Source of the DNA: Campylobacterota bacterium
Lineage (GTDB): Bacteria; Campylobacterota; Campylobacteria; Campylobacterales; Sulfurimonadaceae
Length of the DNA: 64,000 nucleotides
Reading direction: 5' to 3'
NCBI GenBank assembly: GCA_040752835.1
Contig: JBFMGG010000005.1
Location: 149,061 to 213,060, forward strand
Shown here: piece by piece, positions 1 through 8,983 of the stretch
Layout: each line of letters starts with the position of its first letter
Numbering within the stretch: position 1 is the first letter of the stretch
Translations under genes and position numbers: made by a program
The notes under the pieces: generated by a model
The model's database searches: none
Seen by the model: the letters and a program-made list of their open reading frames with translations, nothing else
What the model was told of the DNA's origin: nothing

Positions 1-243
1 ATCGTTCAGGATGTGCTGCACCGTCATGAGAATCCGCACAAATTTTTGCAGATGGCTTACCGGACGCTCCTCAACGCTTCGGAGATCATCATCGTCCAGC
101 AAAACGGCTCGATGCCGCCGGCCGAGGTCGAATCGCTGCTCGATCAGGCTGAATTTCGGGCAATTAATGCGATCATGGATTTGATCGAAGGGTACGATGT
201 GATCGTCGGAAAAAAAATGCACATGTGGGGTAAAGGGCTATGA
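1..243 (+). CDS. C-terminal part of an unknown protein (5' end outside window)
   Basis: The frame is open from the first base and ends at a TGA at 241-243, so about 80 C-terminal residues are visible and the true start lies upstream. A GTG at 13 could serve as a start but the open frame before it argues for a longer protein. The end of the protein reads YDVIVGKKMHMWGKGL, with a preceding helix-rich segment containing FRAINAIMDLIEG. I do not recognise the family with confidence; a fold with a C-terminal strand/hairpin such as a methyltransferase is possible. It overlaps the start of mnmD by 4 nt (ATGA), so the two are probably cotranscribed. Confidence 0.6.
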   Translation: MVQDVLHRHENPHKFLQMAYRTLLNASEIIIVQQNGSMPPAEVESLLDQAEFRAINAIMDLIEGYDVIVGKKMHMWGKGL

Positions 244-986
244 AGCGATGGGTGCAAAGCGACGACGGCAGCTATACCGCGTATAGCAGCGAGTACGACG
301 AACACTACCACTCGACCAAGGACGGGGCGCTTAACGAATCGCTCAAAAAACATATCGAGCCCGCTTTTAGGCTGCATGCGCAAAAAGAGCATCTGCGCAT
401 CATAGACATCTGTTTCGGGTTGGGATTCAATACGCTTCTGAGCCTCCATTACCGCGATGCCTATTATCCCGATACGACGCTCGAAATCTATTCACCCGAA
501 CTTGACGGCGATCTGGTCGCTTCGCTGGTCGATTTTCCCTACCCCGAAATATTTGAACCGTACCGAAACATCATCACCGACATCGCAACGCTCGGCGGTT
601 ATGAGGACGAGCGGACGCAGATCACCGTGGAGATCGCAGACGCGAGGGTAGCGATACGGGAACTCTCGGGGGAGTGGGACGTCTGCTACCAGGACGCGTT
701 CAGCCCGCAGACCAATCCGATGCTGTGGACGCGGGAATATTTTGCCGATGTGGCAGGGCTGATGGGGGAGGAGGGGGTCGTGACGACTTATTCGACGGCG
801 CTGGCCACCCGATTGGCTTTACATGAAAACGGATTTCACGTCTATCTCAATACGGGCAAGGGGTATCGTAACGCGACGATCGCTTCACGGCGAGAACTGG
901 CCGGGTACACGAAAGTCGATATGGCACACAAGATTGCCTGCAACCCCGATGCACGGAGCCTTAGCGACGAAAGTCCGGGTCTTTGA
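240..986 (+). CDS. mnmD: tRNA U34 methyltransferase, MnmC N-terminal-domain type
   Basis: Predicted S-adenosylmethionine-dependent methylase that converts 5-aminomethyl(-2-thio)uridine at tRNA position 34 to the methylaminomethyl form, the last step of the pathway begun by MnmE/MnmG. The SAM-binding signature DICFGLGF lies at residues 56-63 and the family motif DAFSPQTNP at 152-160. At 248 aa it matches only the methyltransferase half of enterobacterial MnmC (about 670 aa); the FAD oxidase domain is absent, so it is a stand-alone MnmD-type enzyme. The ATG overlaps the previous stop by 4 nt. Its 3' end overlaps the convergent gene at 961-1272 by 26 nt. mnmG lies 2 kb downstream in the same strand but separate operon. 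Confidence 0.85.
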   Translation: MKRWVQSDDGSYTAYSSEYDEHYHSTKDGALNESLKKHIEPAFRLHAQKEHLRIIDICFGLGFNTLLSLHYRDAYYPDTTLEIYSPELDGDLVASLVDFPYPEIFEPYRNIITDIATLGGYEDERTQITVEIADARVAIRELSGEWDVCYQDAFSPQTNPMLWTREYFADVAGLMGEEGVVTTYSTALATRLALHENGFHVYLNTGKGYRNATIASRRELAGYTKVDMAHKIACNPDARSLSDESPGL

Positions 987-1272
987 AGCGGTAGTGCTCG
1001 ATCAGGTGGCGGAGGCGGTTCCCGTTGAAGCGCCAGAAGTGCTTGGGATCGAATTCAGGGTGTGATGTCATGCGCTGAAAGAGGGCTTCTTCATCCAACC
1101 CCGGCTCATTTCGATCGCACTCGACCATGATCCGCTCGAGCAGCTCCACCGATTCTGGGGTCGTATCGTCGTCGCTGAGGCGTCGGACCGGGAGAAAAGC
1201 GTACAGCTTCCAGACGGTGAGGATCACTCCTCCGACGAACGATCCCAGCATAATCCATTCGAGCGGTTTCAT
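961..1272 (-). CDS. small single-pass membrane protein, unknown function
   Basis: A 103-aa protein with one hydrophobic segment near the N terminus (about residues 6-28, MLGSFVGGVILTVWKLYAFL) followed by a charged, probably cytoplasmic region rich in Asp, Glu, Arg and His. I recognise no family. The start has a good Shine-Dalgarno (TAAGGA, complement of 1270s region). It follows ribE by 44 nt on the same strand and is probably the last gene of that operon. Its 3' end runs 26 nt into the convergent mnmD gene, so no terminator can sit between them. Confidence 0.65.
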   Translation of the reverse strand: MKPLEWIMLGSFVGGVILTVWKLYAFLPVRRLSDDDTTPESVELLERIMVECDRNEPGLDEEALFQRMTSHPEFDPKHFWRFNGNRLRHLIEHYRFKDPDFRR

Positions 1273-1316
1273 GAATATTTCCTTAATGAAGGGATTTTAT
1301 TCCTTCGTCGTTCAAA

Positions 1317-1931
1317 TTAGTATAAAGAATGGATGCGGTCGATGTCGTCCCAGCTCATCCCTTTGGGCTTCGAAGCGCTCAGGATGTGGCGGATGTATCG
1401 CGCGAAAACGTCCGTTTCGATGTTGACGCGGGTCCCTTTTTTATAGGTACCGAAGAGCGTTTCGCGCATCGTGATCGGGATGATGGTGAGGCGGAAGGCA
1501 TCTTCGTATACGTCGTTGACGGTGAGGCTCACCCCGTCGATCGTAATCGAGCCCTTGGGCGGGATCAGCGGGATAAACCCGCTATCGACCTCAATGATCA
1601 CGTCGTAGCTGTTGCCGTTGTCGGTAATGGAGCGGACGGTACCGATCGTGTCGACGTGCCCCTGGACGATATGCCCCTCGAACCGGTCTCCCATTGCCAT
1701 TGCCGGTTCGATGTGTACTTGACCTGAGAGTTTTTCGGTCGCGATGTGCTCAAGGGTTTCGGGGGAGAGTTCGACGGTAAAGCCGTCGTTTTCGATGCTG
1801 ACGACCGAGAGGCAGGTGCCGTTGATTGCAATCGAATCGCCCAGTTTCGGTTTGTGGCGCGCTTTGAGTGCAAGGCGGTTGGCGCTGAAGTTTTTGACAC
1901 TCGCCATCTCCCGGATCAATCCCGTAAACAT
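1317..1931 (-). CDS. ribE: riboflavin synthase alpha subunit
   Basis: Catalyses dismutation of two 6,7-dimethyl-8-ribityllumazine molecules to riboflavin and a pyrimidine by-product, the final step of riboflavin synthesis. The protein begins with the family hallmark MFTGLI and carries the two lumazine-binding repeats: GTCLSV at about residue 38 in the first and GVSLTVND in the second, with the GHVDTIG linker between them. Length (204 aa) is normal. The start is preceded by GAAGGGG. It lies 12 nt downstream of the Sel1-repeat gene and is probably transcribed with it from the -10 element at 2654-2659. No FMN riboswitch is visible upstream. Confidence 0.95.
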   Translation of the reverse strand: MFTGLIREMASVKNFSANRLALKARHKPKLGDSIAINGTCLSVVSIENDGFTVELSPETLEHIATEKLSGQVHIEPAMAMGDRFEGHIVQGHVDTIGTVRSITDNGNSYDVIIEVDSGFIPLIPPKGSITIDGVSLTVNDVYEDAFRLTIIPITMRETLFGTYKKGTRVNIETDVFARYIRHILSASKPKGMSWDDIDRIHSLY

Positions 1932-1943
1932 GAAACCCCTTCG

Positions 1944-2627
1944 TTAAAATACTATTTTACCCTCTTCCTGCAAGGAACGGATAATTTGTTTGGCTTTTTC
2001 GTGGCCGTTATAGGCCGCTTTGCGGCACCATTCGAGTGCGGCGTCGTGGTCTGCGTCGCACCCGAGCCCCTGATCGTGCATCAATCCGAGGTTGTACTGC
2101 GCTTCGGGGAGGTTCATTTGCGCGGCGCGCGAAAAACAGACGAAGGCACGGGCATAATCCTGCGGGACGCCGTACCCCTCTTTATAAAGGACACCGAGGT
2201 TGTTAAAGGCGTTCGCGTTCCCCCGTTTTGCCCCCTCTTCGTACCAAAAGGCCGCTTCGGAGAAATTCTGGACGCATCCCAGTCCCCGCTCCAGGCTCAG
2301 TCCCGCTTCGTATTGCGCCTGGGGAAATCCCAGGATCGCCGAACGCAGGAGCAGTTCGTGCGCTTTGAACTGGTCGTGCGCCACCCCCGCCCCGTCGGCG
2401 TACATCAAGGCGAGGTTGTAGATCGCCGCGGGTTCGTCGTGTTCGGCCGCCTGAGAGTAGAGGGCGAACGCTTTGTCGAGCGAGGGTTCGGTCCCCAGCC
2501 CTTTTTGGTACATGTATCCCAGCGATGCCACCGCGGTGGGGTTTCCCTCCCGCGCGAGCGCCTCGAACCGCGTCAGCGCGGCTGCGTAATCGCCGTTATT
2601 GAAAGCTTCCAATGCATCGTGAAGCAT
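1944..2627 (-). CDS. Sel1-repeat (SLR/TPR-like) protein
   Basis: A 227-aa protein made almost entirely of Sel1-like helical repeats of about 36 residues, recognisable by repeated A-x-x-x-L-G-x-x-Y/M-x-x-G-x-G patterns (for example ASLGYMYQKGLG, FNNLGVLYKEGYG, YNLGLMHDQGLG). Such repeats form protein-interaction solenoids. There is no clear signal peptide, so a cytoplasmic location is likely, unlike the secreted cysteine-rich Hcp proteins of Helicobacter. A strong Shine-Dalgarno (AAGGAG) precedes the ATG. It heads the small reverse-strand operon that includes ribE. The partner proteins cannot be told from sequence. Confidence 0.85.
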   Translation of the reverse strand: MLHDALEAFNNGDYAAALTRFEALAREGNPTAVASLGYMYQKGLGTEPSLDKAFALYSQAAEHDEPAAIYNLALMYADGAGVAHDQFKAHELLLRSAILGFPQAQYEAGLSLERGLGCVQNFSEAAFWYEEGAKRGNANAFNNLGVLYKEGYGVPQDYARAFVCFSRAAQMNLPEAQYNLGLMHDQGLGCDADHDAALEWCRKAAYNGHEKAKQIIRSLQEEGKIVF

Positions 2628-2653
2628 CGATTCGCTCCTTTGCGTTTTTCGGG

Positions 2654-2659
2654 ATTATA
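2654..2659 (-). promoter_or_regulatory. -10 element for the Sel1-ribE operon
   Basis: A perfect TATAAT on the reverse strand, 27 nt before the Sel1 gene start and just beyond the end of the preceding small gene. No good -35 box is visible, as is usual in this phylum. Confidence 0.5.
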
Positions 2660-2670
2660 GCGGCGCACCC

Positions 2671-2868
2671 TTAACGGCGCACCTTCCGGTGGCTCCGCTG
2701 TTTTTCCTTAAGGAGGGTTACAACATCTTTGAGCTCCTCTTTTTTCTTGAGCAGCTCGTCGCGGATCATGTGCTCCTCATCGCCGTCGATTTCGGGATCG
2801 TACTCGACGGGTGAGGGGTCGTAGTTTTTCAGCATCTCTTCCAATGTCAGGGGTTTGTCGTTTTTCAT
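2671..2868 (-). CDS. small charged protein, unknown function
   Basis: A 65-aa, highly charged protein (MKNDKPLTLEEMLKNYDPSP start, basic KEKQRSHRKVRR end) with a predicted helical, possibly coiled-coil second half (DELLKKKEELKDVVTLLKEK). No membrane segment, cysteine pair or known motif is seen. It is divergent from mnmG across a 119-nt region that holds promoters for both directions; a TATAAA-like element can be seen on this strand. It could be a regulatory or structural small protein; no function can be assigned. Codon use resembles neighbouring genes, which supports it being real. Confidence 0.6.
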   Translation of the reverse strand: MKNDKPLTLEEMLKNYDPSPVEYDPEIDGDEEHMIRDELLKKKEELKDVVTLLKEKQRSHRKVRR

Positions 2869-2948
2869 GGCAATCGCTCGTCATCAAAAGGTTTTCTTAA
2901 TTCTAGGCTATTTTTCCTTTGGATTTTATAGGTTTCAACAATCAAGGT

Positions 2949-2954
2949 TATAAT
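2949..2954 (+). promoter_or_regulatory. -10 element for mnmG
   Basis: TATAAT located 33 nt upstream of the mnmG ATG in the divergent intergenic region. Upstream sequence is AT-rich without a clear -35 box. Confidence 0.55.
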
Positions 2955-2987
2955 TGCGTTCAAAGAATGTAGTAAAGAAGCAAAATC

Positions 2988-4865
2988 ATGCAATATGACG
3001 TAATCGTAGTCGGCGGAGGACACGCCGGAATCGAAGCGGCCCTGGCCGCAGCCCGGATGGGACACAATACCCTGATGGTCTCCATACTTGCCGAACAGGT
3101 GGGAGCGACGAGCTGCAATCCCGCCGTCGGGGGACTGGCCAAAGGGCACCTGGTACGCGAACTCGACGCCCTGGGCGGGGAGATGGGGCTGCTCACCGAC
3201 GAAGCGGGGATACAGTTCCGGATTCTCAACATCACCAAAGGGCCCGCCGTTCGCGGAAGCCGCGCCCAGATCGACATGGACCGCTACCGCGTCATCGCGC
3301 GCAACACCATCCTCACGACCCCCAACCTGAGCCTGATCCAAGAGACGGTGACGTCGCTGCTGATCGAAGACGATACCGTCGTGGGGGTACAGACCCATCT
3401 GCTCAACGAATACCGCGCTTCGCGGGTGATTCTTACGACCGGGACGTTCCTCAACGGAGTCGTTCATATCGGCGAAGTGACGCAGGAGGCGGGGCGGTTC
3501 GGAGAATTTGCCGCCAAAGGGCTCAGCGATCAGCTCCGTTTGCTTGGGGTGAACGTCGGGCGGCTCAAAACGGGGACATGCCCCCGCGTCGACAGTTCCT
3601 CGATCGACTTTAGCGTGATGGAACTCCAAGACGGCGACGAGCTCCCCGCACCGTTCAGTTTCCGGACCGACCGTGAGGCGTTTGCCCGTACCAAAAAACA
3701 GCTCCCCTGCTACATCGCCTACACGAACGAGGAGACCCACAGCCTGATCGAGGGGAATTTTCACCGCGCCCCCCTCTTTACCGGACAGATCGAAGGGATC
3801 GGGCCGCGCTACTGCCCCAGCATCGAAGACAAGATCAACCGTTTCCGGGACAAAGAGCGTCATCACCTCTTCATCGAACCTCAGACGGCGGAGAACACCG
3901 AGTGCTACATCAACGGGATGTCCACCTCGCTTCCCCCCGACGTGCAGCGCGCCATGATACATTCGGTCCGCGGGATGGAAAATGCCAAAATCGTCCGATA
4001 CGGCTATGCCATCGAGTACGATTACGTCGACCCGACGGAGCTTCGCCATACTCTCGAGACGAAAAAGATCCGCAACCTCTATTGCGCCGGGCAGATCAAC
4101 GGGACCACCGGATACGAGGAAGCGGCCGCACAGGGGCTCATGGCCGGGATCAACGCCAGCCTCAGCCTGCAGGGGAAAGAGCCGCTTGTGCTGCGCCGTG
4201 ATGAAGCCTACATCGGCGTCCTGATCGACGATCTGGTCACCAAGGGGACCAAAGAACCTTACCGGATGTTTACTTCCCGCGCCGAATACCGGCTGCTGCT
4301 GCGCGAGGAGACCGCCGATCTGCGTTTGGGCAAATACGGTCACGCGCTGGGGCTCATTTCGGACGCTCAAATGGAACGGATCGACGCGAAACGGCGACAG
4401 ATTGAGGAGGGGTTGGCACTTCTGGAAGAGACGGTCTATACCCCCAACAAAGAGTTCCTGGCCTTTTTGGAAGAGATCGGCGAAGAGAAAATCAGCGACA
4501 AACTCGCCGCGACCCAGCTCGTTTCGCGTAAGACGTTCGACGAGGAGAAACTCCTGAAACTGTTCCCGCAGTTCAAAGAACTCGACCCCTACATCGTCGA
4601 GCAGATCCTGATCGAGGCCAAATACGCCCGTTACGTCGAAAAACAAAGCGACGACATCAAGCGGATGGAGTCGATGCTCCACATCGCGATCCCCTCCGAT
4701 TTCAATTTCGGCTCCGTTTCCGGACTCTCTAAAGAGATCGTCGAAAAACTGGAAAAATTCAACCCGCCTACGTTGCAGGCGGCATCGCAGATAAGCGGGA
4801 TCACCCCCGCCGCCCTCGACATCCTGCACATCTACATCAAAATGGCCGCCAAAGGAAAAAAATGA
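2988..4865 (+). CDS. mnmG: tRNA uridine-5-carboxymethylaminomethyl synthesis enzyme MnmG (GidA)
   Basis: FAD-dependent enzyme that with MnmE (not in this window) installs carboxymethylaminomethyl groups on U34 of certain tRNAs. The Rossmann FAD-binding motif [19 protein letters not shown] is at residues 6-24, the signature [13 protein letters not shown] is near residue 43, and the [19 protein letters not shown] segment typical of GidA is near residue 370. Length (625 aa) is normal. The C-terminal helical domain that contacts tRNA and MnmE is complete. The ATG has an AAGAAG ribosome site. It overlaps the next gene by 4 nt (ATGA). Confidence 0.97.
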   Translation: MQYDVIVVGGGHAGIEAALAAARMGHNTLMVSILAEQVGATSCNPAVGGLAKGHLVRELDALGGEMGLLTDEAGIQFRILNITKGPAVRGSRAQIDMDRYRVIARNTILTTPNLSLIQETVTSLLIEDDTVVGVQTHLLNEYRASRVILTTGTFLNGVVHIGEVTQEAGRFGEFAAKGLSDQLRLLGVNVGRLKTGTCPRVDSSSIDFSVMELQDGDELPAPFSFRTDREAFARTKKQLPCYIAYTNEETHSLIEGNFHRAPLFTGQIEGIGPRYCPSIEDKINRFRDKERHHLFIEPQTAENTECYINGMSTSLPPDVQRAMIHSVRGMENAKIVRYGYAIEYDYVDPTELRHTLETKKIRNLYCAGQINGTTGYEEAAAQGLMAGINASLSLQGKEPLVLRRDEAYIGVLIDDLVTKGTKEPYRMFTSRAEYRLLLREETADLRLGKYGHALGLISDAQMERIDAKRRQIEEGLALLEETVYTPNKEFLAFLEEIGEEKISDKLAATQLVSRKTFDEEKLLKLFPQFKELDPYIVEQILIEAKYARYVEKQSDDIKRMESMLHIAIPSDFNFGSVSGLSKEIVEKLEKFNPPTLQAASQISGITPAALDILHIYIKMAAKGKK

Positions 4866-5731
4866 GATATTTCTACTACGTCCATACGGGGCACCGTATC
4901 GGTCTGGATCGCTTCCACCGCGCCGTTGCGATCGTCAACGAACTTCAAAAAGAGATCGACATCACCCTGCTGTGTTCGGATTTCCGGATCGCATCACAGG
5001 CGAGAGAATACGGGATCAAACGCGCCGTCGGGGTCGATGTCGTGCGCAACATCCCCCAAATCGCCGTTCACGGCGACAAGATCATTTTCGATTCGGCCGA
5101 GCTCAATCCGGTCTTGCACGATGACATGTGCCGTTTTTTCTCGACGTTTGTCCGAATCGGCGACGACCCTTCCGATGCGAAGCACCCGGGCGAATTCCTG
5201 ATCTCCCCCTATCTCGAAGGAGAAGGGATCTGCCGCGGCGTGGTGATCGGCGAACAATACTTCCGCCCGCTTCCCAAGACGATCGCGATGGCTCTTTTCT
5301 TCGGGGACGACGACTACGAAAAGGACCTCGAAAAACTCCAGGGGATATTCGCACCGCATAAGATGGACCTGCTGATGGGCTTTTATCATTTCCTGGGATA
5401 CGAGAATAGCCTGAAAGAGAGTTTCGGGACGATCCATGATTCAGAGACATACGATGAGGTGATCCGCTCGACGAACGTTTTACTCAGCGCCTCGCCGCAG
5501 GCGGTTTTGCAGAACCTCGCCGCCGGAGGCCGCCCCGTTTACCTTCAACGCCCCGATTATCCGCACGATTTTCTCCCCCTTTTCAAAGAACTGAATATCC
5601 CGGTCGTGACCGATCTTACGCAAGAGAAGCTTATGCAAACCATAAGTATCGCTTTATCAAACAACTATCACTTAATGGATAAAAACAATACGAAAGTAAT
5701 CGAATTCATAAGGAAAACTTTCAATTTATAG
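4862..5731 (+). CDS. conserved protein of unknown function, GT-B/PseG-like features
   Basis: A 289-aa protein translationally coupled to mnmG by an ATGA overlap. It starts [21 protein letters not shown], resembling proteins that begin with a sugar- or nucleotide-handling Rossmann half (as in PseG/MurG-like hydrolases and transferases), and contains a later segment [23 protein letters not shown] that resembles the second nucleotide-binding half of GT-B enzymes. No catalytic residues can be named. There are no membrane segments or signal peptide, so it is probably cytoplasmic. Its role beside mnmG is unknown; it may simply share the promoter. A sugar-related activity is inference only. Confidence 0.7.
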   Translation: MRYFYYVHTGHRIGLDRFHRAVAIVNELQKEIDITLLCSDFRIASQAREYGIKRAVGVDVVRNIPQIAVHGDKIIFDSAELNPVLHDDMCRFFSTFVRIGDDPSDAKHPGEFLISPYLEGEGICRGVVIGEQYFRPLPKTIAMALFFGDDDYEKDLEKLQGIFAPHKMDLLMGFYHFLGYENSLKESFGTIHDSETYDEVIRSTNVLLSASPQAVLQNLAAGGRPVYLQRPDYPHDFLPLFKELNIPVVTDLTQEKLMQTISIALSNNYHLMDKNNTKVIEFIRKTFNL

Positions 5732-5752
5732 AAACTTTAAACCTTTTTCACT

Positions 5753-5758
5753 TATGAT
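5753..5758 (+). promoter_or_regulatory. -10-like element for petABC
   Basis: TATGAT about 28 nt upstream of the petA start, in an AT-rich 55-nt gap. No clear -35 box. Confidence 0.4.
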
Positions 5759-5786
5759 AGAGTGTTAAATTTCCAAATTAAGTGAG

Positions 5787-6293
5787 ATGACAATGATGGA
5801 TGAAAGCAGAAGAGGGTTTATCGGAAAAGCCTTTGGTGCCGTCGCCGCCGTCGGAGGGATCGCATCGCTGATCGCGATGAAGAAGACATGGGATCCGCTT
5901 CCGAGCGTCATGTCTGCCGGTTTCACGACAGTCGACGTATCAGGGCTCGAAGCCAATAAACTCGAAGTCGTCGTATGGCGGGGCAAACCGGTGTTTGTCC
6001 TTAAATATACCGAAGATATGAAACCGACCGACGGACGCAGCGTCAAAATCGGGGATCACTATTTCTCTGTAATGATCGGGCTGTGTACCCACCTGGGATG
6101 TATCCCGGCTTACCGTGCCGACCAGCACGATTTCAAATGCGCCTGTCACGGCGGTGAATTCACCGATGCGGGCATCAACAAGTTCGGACCGCCGCCGCGT
6201 CCGCTCGACATTCCTCCGTTCAAACTTGACGGCGTAACGCTTGTACTGGGTGAAGAAGGCCCTGAATACAAAGCGATGATGGCAAAAGCGTAA
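5787..6293 (+). CDS. petA: ubiquinol-cytochrome c reductase Rieske iron-sulfur subunit
   Basis: High-potential 2Fe-2S subunit of the bc1 complex, which accepts an electron from quinol and passes it to the c-type haem subunit. The two cluster-binding boxes CTHLGC and CACHGG are present in the second half. The N terminus has a twin-arginine motif (SRRGFIGK) followed by a hydrophobic anchor, so the folded protein is probably exported by Tat and stays anchored on the periplasmic side. Length (168 aa) is typical. The ATG at 5793 is an alternative start only two codons later. It is the first of three bc1 genes with 10-nt spacing to petB. Confidence 0.95.
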   Translation: MTMMDESRRGFIGKAFGAVAAVGGIASLIAMKKTWDPLPSVMSAGFTTVDVSGLEANKLEVVVWRGKPVFVLKYTEDMKPTDGRSVKIGDHYFSVMIGLCTHLGCIPAYRADQHDFKCACHGGEFTDAGINKFGPPPRPLDIPPFKLDGVTLVLGEEGPEYKAMMAKA

Positions 6294-6303
6294 GGGGGGA
6301 AAT

Positions 6304-7554
6304 ATGGCAGAATTTAAAAAAGCAGACTCGATGCTCGAGTGGTTTGACCAGCGTCTGGGTGTCGTCAACTTTGCAAAAGTGATGATGACCGAGTATTGGA
6401 TTCCCAAAAATATCAACTTTTTGTGGGCGATGGGGGTATTGCTGACCGTATTGTTCACGTTCTTGCTGGTGTCGGGGATCTTTTTGTTGATGTATTACAA
6501 ACCGGATGTCAACCTAGCATTCGACAGCGTCAACTACACGATCATGCAGGAAGTCGCCTACGGATGGCTGTTCCGTCATATCCACGCGGTGGGTGCGTCG
6601 GTCGTCTTCCTTGTCATTTACATCCATATGTTTACCGGGATCTATTACGGCTCGTACAAAAAAGGGCGTGAGATGATTTGGATTTCAGGGATGTTGCTGT
6701 TTGTCCTTTTCTCGGCGGAAGGGTTCAGCGGATACATGCTTCCGTGGGGCCAGATGTCGTATTGGGCGGCGTACGTAATTACCGAAATCTTCGGCGGGAT
6801 TCCCGTGATCGGAGACGAACTGGTGGTTTGGATCCGCGGTAACTTCTACGTTTCCGATGCGACCCTGACCCGCTTCTTCATGCTGCACGTGCTGCTCATC
6901 CCGTTGCTGATCCTCGGTGCGATCGCGTTCCACTTCTACGCGCTCCGTTTCCCGCATGTCAACAACGAAGACGGCGAGTTTTTCGACTTCGACGAAGAGG
7001 CCGAGAAATACAAAGCAGGCAAGAAAAAAGAGTCCAAAGTCGTCCCTTTCTGGCCGGTGTTCCTCTCGAAAGACTTTTTCGTCCTCGGGTTCTTTATGCT
7101 CTTCTTTTTCTACCTGGTCTTCTTCCATTACGGGTTCGCGATGGATGCGATCAACTTCGACAAAGCCGACGGCCTGAAAACCCCTGCCCACATCTACCCT
7201 GAGTGGTACTTCCTGTGGAGTTACGAAGTGTTGCGCGGATTCTTCTTTGAAATCGCCGGTATTTCCGGAAAAGACCTCGGTCTGATCGCATTCGGAATCG
7301 CGAACGCGATTTTCTTCTTCATGCCGTGGCTGGACCGCTCGCCGATGGTTAAACCGGCGAACAAGCGCCCGTATTTCAAATACTGGTTCTGGTTCATGAT
7401 GGTTGACCTGATCGTCTTGACGATTTACGGAAAACTGCCTCCGACCGGTGCCAACGCATGGGTAGGGTTCGCGTCATCTTTGACGTTCCTGACGCTGTTC
7501 GCGTTGCTGCCGTTTATTACCAAAGCAGAAGCTAAAAAAGTGGGGGGCAAATAA
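6304..7554 (+). CDS. petB: cytochrome b subunit of the bc1 complex
   Basis: Integral membrane subunit carrying the two b haems and both quinone sites. It has the expected histidine-bearing helices (RHIHAVGAS near residue 97 and the paired HVLL/HFYALRFPH region) and the Qo-site motif PEWY at about residues 299-302. At 416 aa it is the full-length form, not the split b6/subunit IV type. About eight to nine transmembrane helices are visible; a charged KKKESKV loop separates the N- and C-terminal parts. It overlaps petC by one base, consistent with a petABC operon. Confidence 0.95.
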   Translation: MAEFKKADSMLEWFDQRLGVVNFAKVMMTEYWIPKNINFLWAMGVLLTVLFTFLLVSGIFLLMYYKPDVNLAFDSVNYTIMQEVAYGWLFRHIHAVGASVVFLVIYIHMFTGIYYGSYKKGREMIWISGMLLFVLFSAEGFSGYMLPWGQMSYWAAYVITEIFGGIPVIGDELVVWIRGNFYVSDATLTRFFMLHVLLIPLLILGAIAFHFYALRFPHVNNEDGEFFDFDEEAEKYKAGKKKESKVVPFWPVFLSKDFFVLGFFMLFFFYLVFFHYGFAMDAINFDKADGLKTPAHIYPEWYFLWSYEVLRGFFFEIAGISGKDLGLIAFGIANAIFFFMPWLDRSPMVKPANKRPYFKYWFWFMMVDLIVLTIYGKLPPTGANAWVGFASSLTFLTLFALLPFITKAEAKKVGGK

Positions 7555-8432
7555 TGAAAGAGTTTAAAATCTTGGCCGTCATTGTTGCTCTTGTCGGCAT
7601 TACCTATTACGGGATCGAACCGTATGCACACCACGTGATGCATCCGGAGGTCGCACCCGCCGATTTCACGTTCAAAGATCTGAAAAACGTTGATACGTCG
7701 ATTGCAGGGAACCCCGAAAACGGGAAAGTCCTCGTCGAAGCCAACTGTATCGCGTGTCACTCGATCGAAACGGCGGGCCATCCGCAGATGATGCCCAACG
7801 CCGATGCTGCCGCCAGCTACGGCGTCGTTCCTCCCGATCTGAGCGGAGCGGGGTGGATTTACGACAAAAACTATTTGGCCAATTTCATCTTTGACCCCGT
7901 CAGCGCGATGAAACTTCAGCACAAATACACGCCTGAAAGCGGCAAACAGTTCCCGATGCCTTCGTACAACTGGATGTCGGCGCAGGAAATCATGGATATC
8001 GTCGCGTACCTGCAGTCGATCGCTCCCAAAGCGAAATCGGGGACCGAATCGCATAAAAATACATTCGAAGCGGCATGCGGACGCTGCCACTCCATGGCGT
8101 ATGCGGGACTCGAATCGACCACGCCTCCCGATGTGATCAAAAACTACATGGGAGCCACACCGCCGGATCTGTCGCAATACATCAAAAGCCGCGGCGAGCA
8201 CTACCTTTACAGCTTCATCAACGACCCGCAGGTTCTCCTGCCCGGAACGTCGATGCCCAGAACGGGTCTGAACCAGAAAGCCCAAGAAGAGGTCATCGCC
8301 TACATGGAAGAGATCGGCGACCGCAAAAAAGCCGAACGCGAAAGCCTCGGGCTTTACGTGATGCTTTATACCGCGGTATTCGCTCTTCTGGCCTGGGCGT
8401 GGAAACGCAAAATCTGGTCGGAAGTACACTAA
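7554..8432 (+). CDS. petC: dihaem cytochrome c subunit of the bc1 complex
   Basis: A 292-aa membrane-anchored c-type cytochrome with two haem-binding motifs, CIACH (about residue 65) and CGRCH (about residue 179), and downstream methionine-containing segments that could supply axial ligands. One hydrophobic segment at the N terminus and another at the C terminus (YVMLYTAVFALLAWAWKR) anchor it. Dihaem subunits replace cytochrome c1 in the bc1 complexes of Campylobacterota, so it probably passes electrons from the Rieske protein to soluble or oxidase-bound acceptors. It begins within the petB stop region and is followed after 10 nt by a c'-type cytochrome gene. Confidence 0.93.
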   Translation: MKEFKILAVIVALVGITYYGIEPYAHHVMHPEVAPADFTFKDLKNVDTSIAGNPENGKVLVEANCIACHSIETAGHPQMMPNADAAASYGVVPPDLSGAGWIYDKNYLANFIFDPVSAMKLQHKYTPESGKQFPMPSYNWMSAQEIMDIVAYLQSIAPKAKSGTESHKNTFEAACGRCHSMAYAGLESTTPPDVIKNYMGATPPDLSQYIKSRGEHYLYSFINDPQVLLPGTSMPRTGLNQKAQEEVIAYMEEIGDRKKAERESLGLYVMLYTAVFALLAWAWKRKIWSEVH

Positions 8433-8442
8433 GGAGTCAGGG

Positions 8443-8838
8443 ATGAAAATGATTAAAATGATGGCTCTTGCCGCACTGCTCGGCAGTGCGGCCATGGCAA
8501 ACGAAACGCTGGCCCTGAACATGAGCCAGATGGAAAACGGCCTGAGCAACGTCCAAAAAGGGTTTTTGTACAATGCACCCGTCCTTATCAAAGGGGGCAT
8601 CAGCGAAATCCAAAAAGCCAACGCGTTGTTTCATAACGCCGATGCGACCAAAAAGTATCTTCCTAAAGAAAAACAGCATATGAGCAACATCGCCTTCAAT
8701 GCCGCGAAGCGTATCGACGCTTCGAGCAACGAGCTCATCAAAGCGCTGAATAAAAAAGAATACTCCAAAGCGAGCCAGTCGTATTCGGAGATCGTCAACG
8801 CCTGTACCGCGTGCCACGCCGTCGTTCGCGGCTGGTAA
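8443..8838 (+). CDS. periplasmic cytochrome c'-like / c556-type monohaem protein
   Basis: A 131-aa exported protein: a signal peptide of about 19 residues (MKMIKMMALAALLGSAAMA) precedes a four-helix-bundle-like mature part ending in the single haem site CTACHAVVRGW. A CxxCH close to the C terminus is the layout of the cytochrome c'/c556 family. It is the fourth gene of the pet operon (10 nt after petC, with AAGGAG ribosome site), so it may receive electrons from the bc1 complex; binding of small gases is another known role of this family. Which applies here cannot be read from sequence. Confidence 0.85.
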   Translation: MKMIKMMALAALLGSAAMANETLALNMSQMENGLSNVQKGFLYNAPVLIKGGISEIQKANALFHNADATKKYLPKEKQHMSNIAFNAAKRIDASSNELIKALNKKEYSKASQSYSEIVNACTACHAVVRGW

Positions 8839-8848
8839 AGCGTACCTG

Positions 8849-8868
8849 CGCCCCGCGGGGCGTTCCTT
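8849..8868 (+). terminator. probable terminator of the pet operon
   Basis: A perfect GC palindrome CGCCCCGCGGGGCG at 8849-8862, followed by TTCCTT, lies 10 nt after the stop of the c'-type cytochrome gene. The T-tract is short, so termination may be partial. Confidence 0.6.
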
Positions 8869-8983
8869 CGTGTCTGCGCCTTTGGTTGTGCAGCTTTCTC
8901 TAATTCCTCCGATAAATAAAACTCCAAACAACATTTCGCTACACTCCCGCCATAATGGATAAGGTTTAGATACAAGGATCACT

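Noticed and set aside
2865..4829. Very long reverse-strand ORF (654 codons) inside mnmG, and similar long antisense frames in rpoB (39791-43486), rpoC and others
   Set aside because: They mirror the codon bias of the true genes: GC-rich third positions remove stops in the antisense frame. Their proteins lack domain signals and have no ribosome sites.
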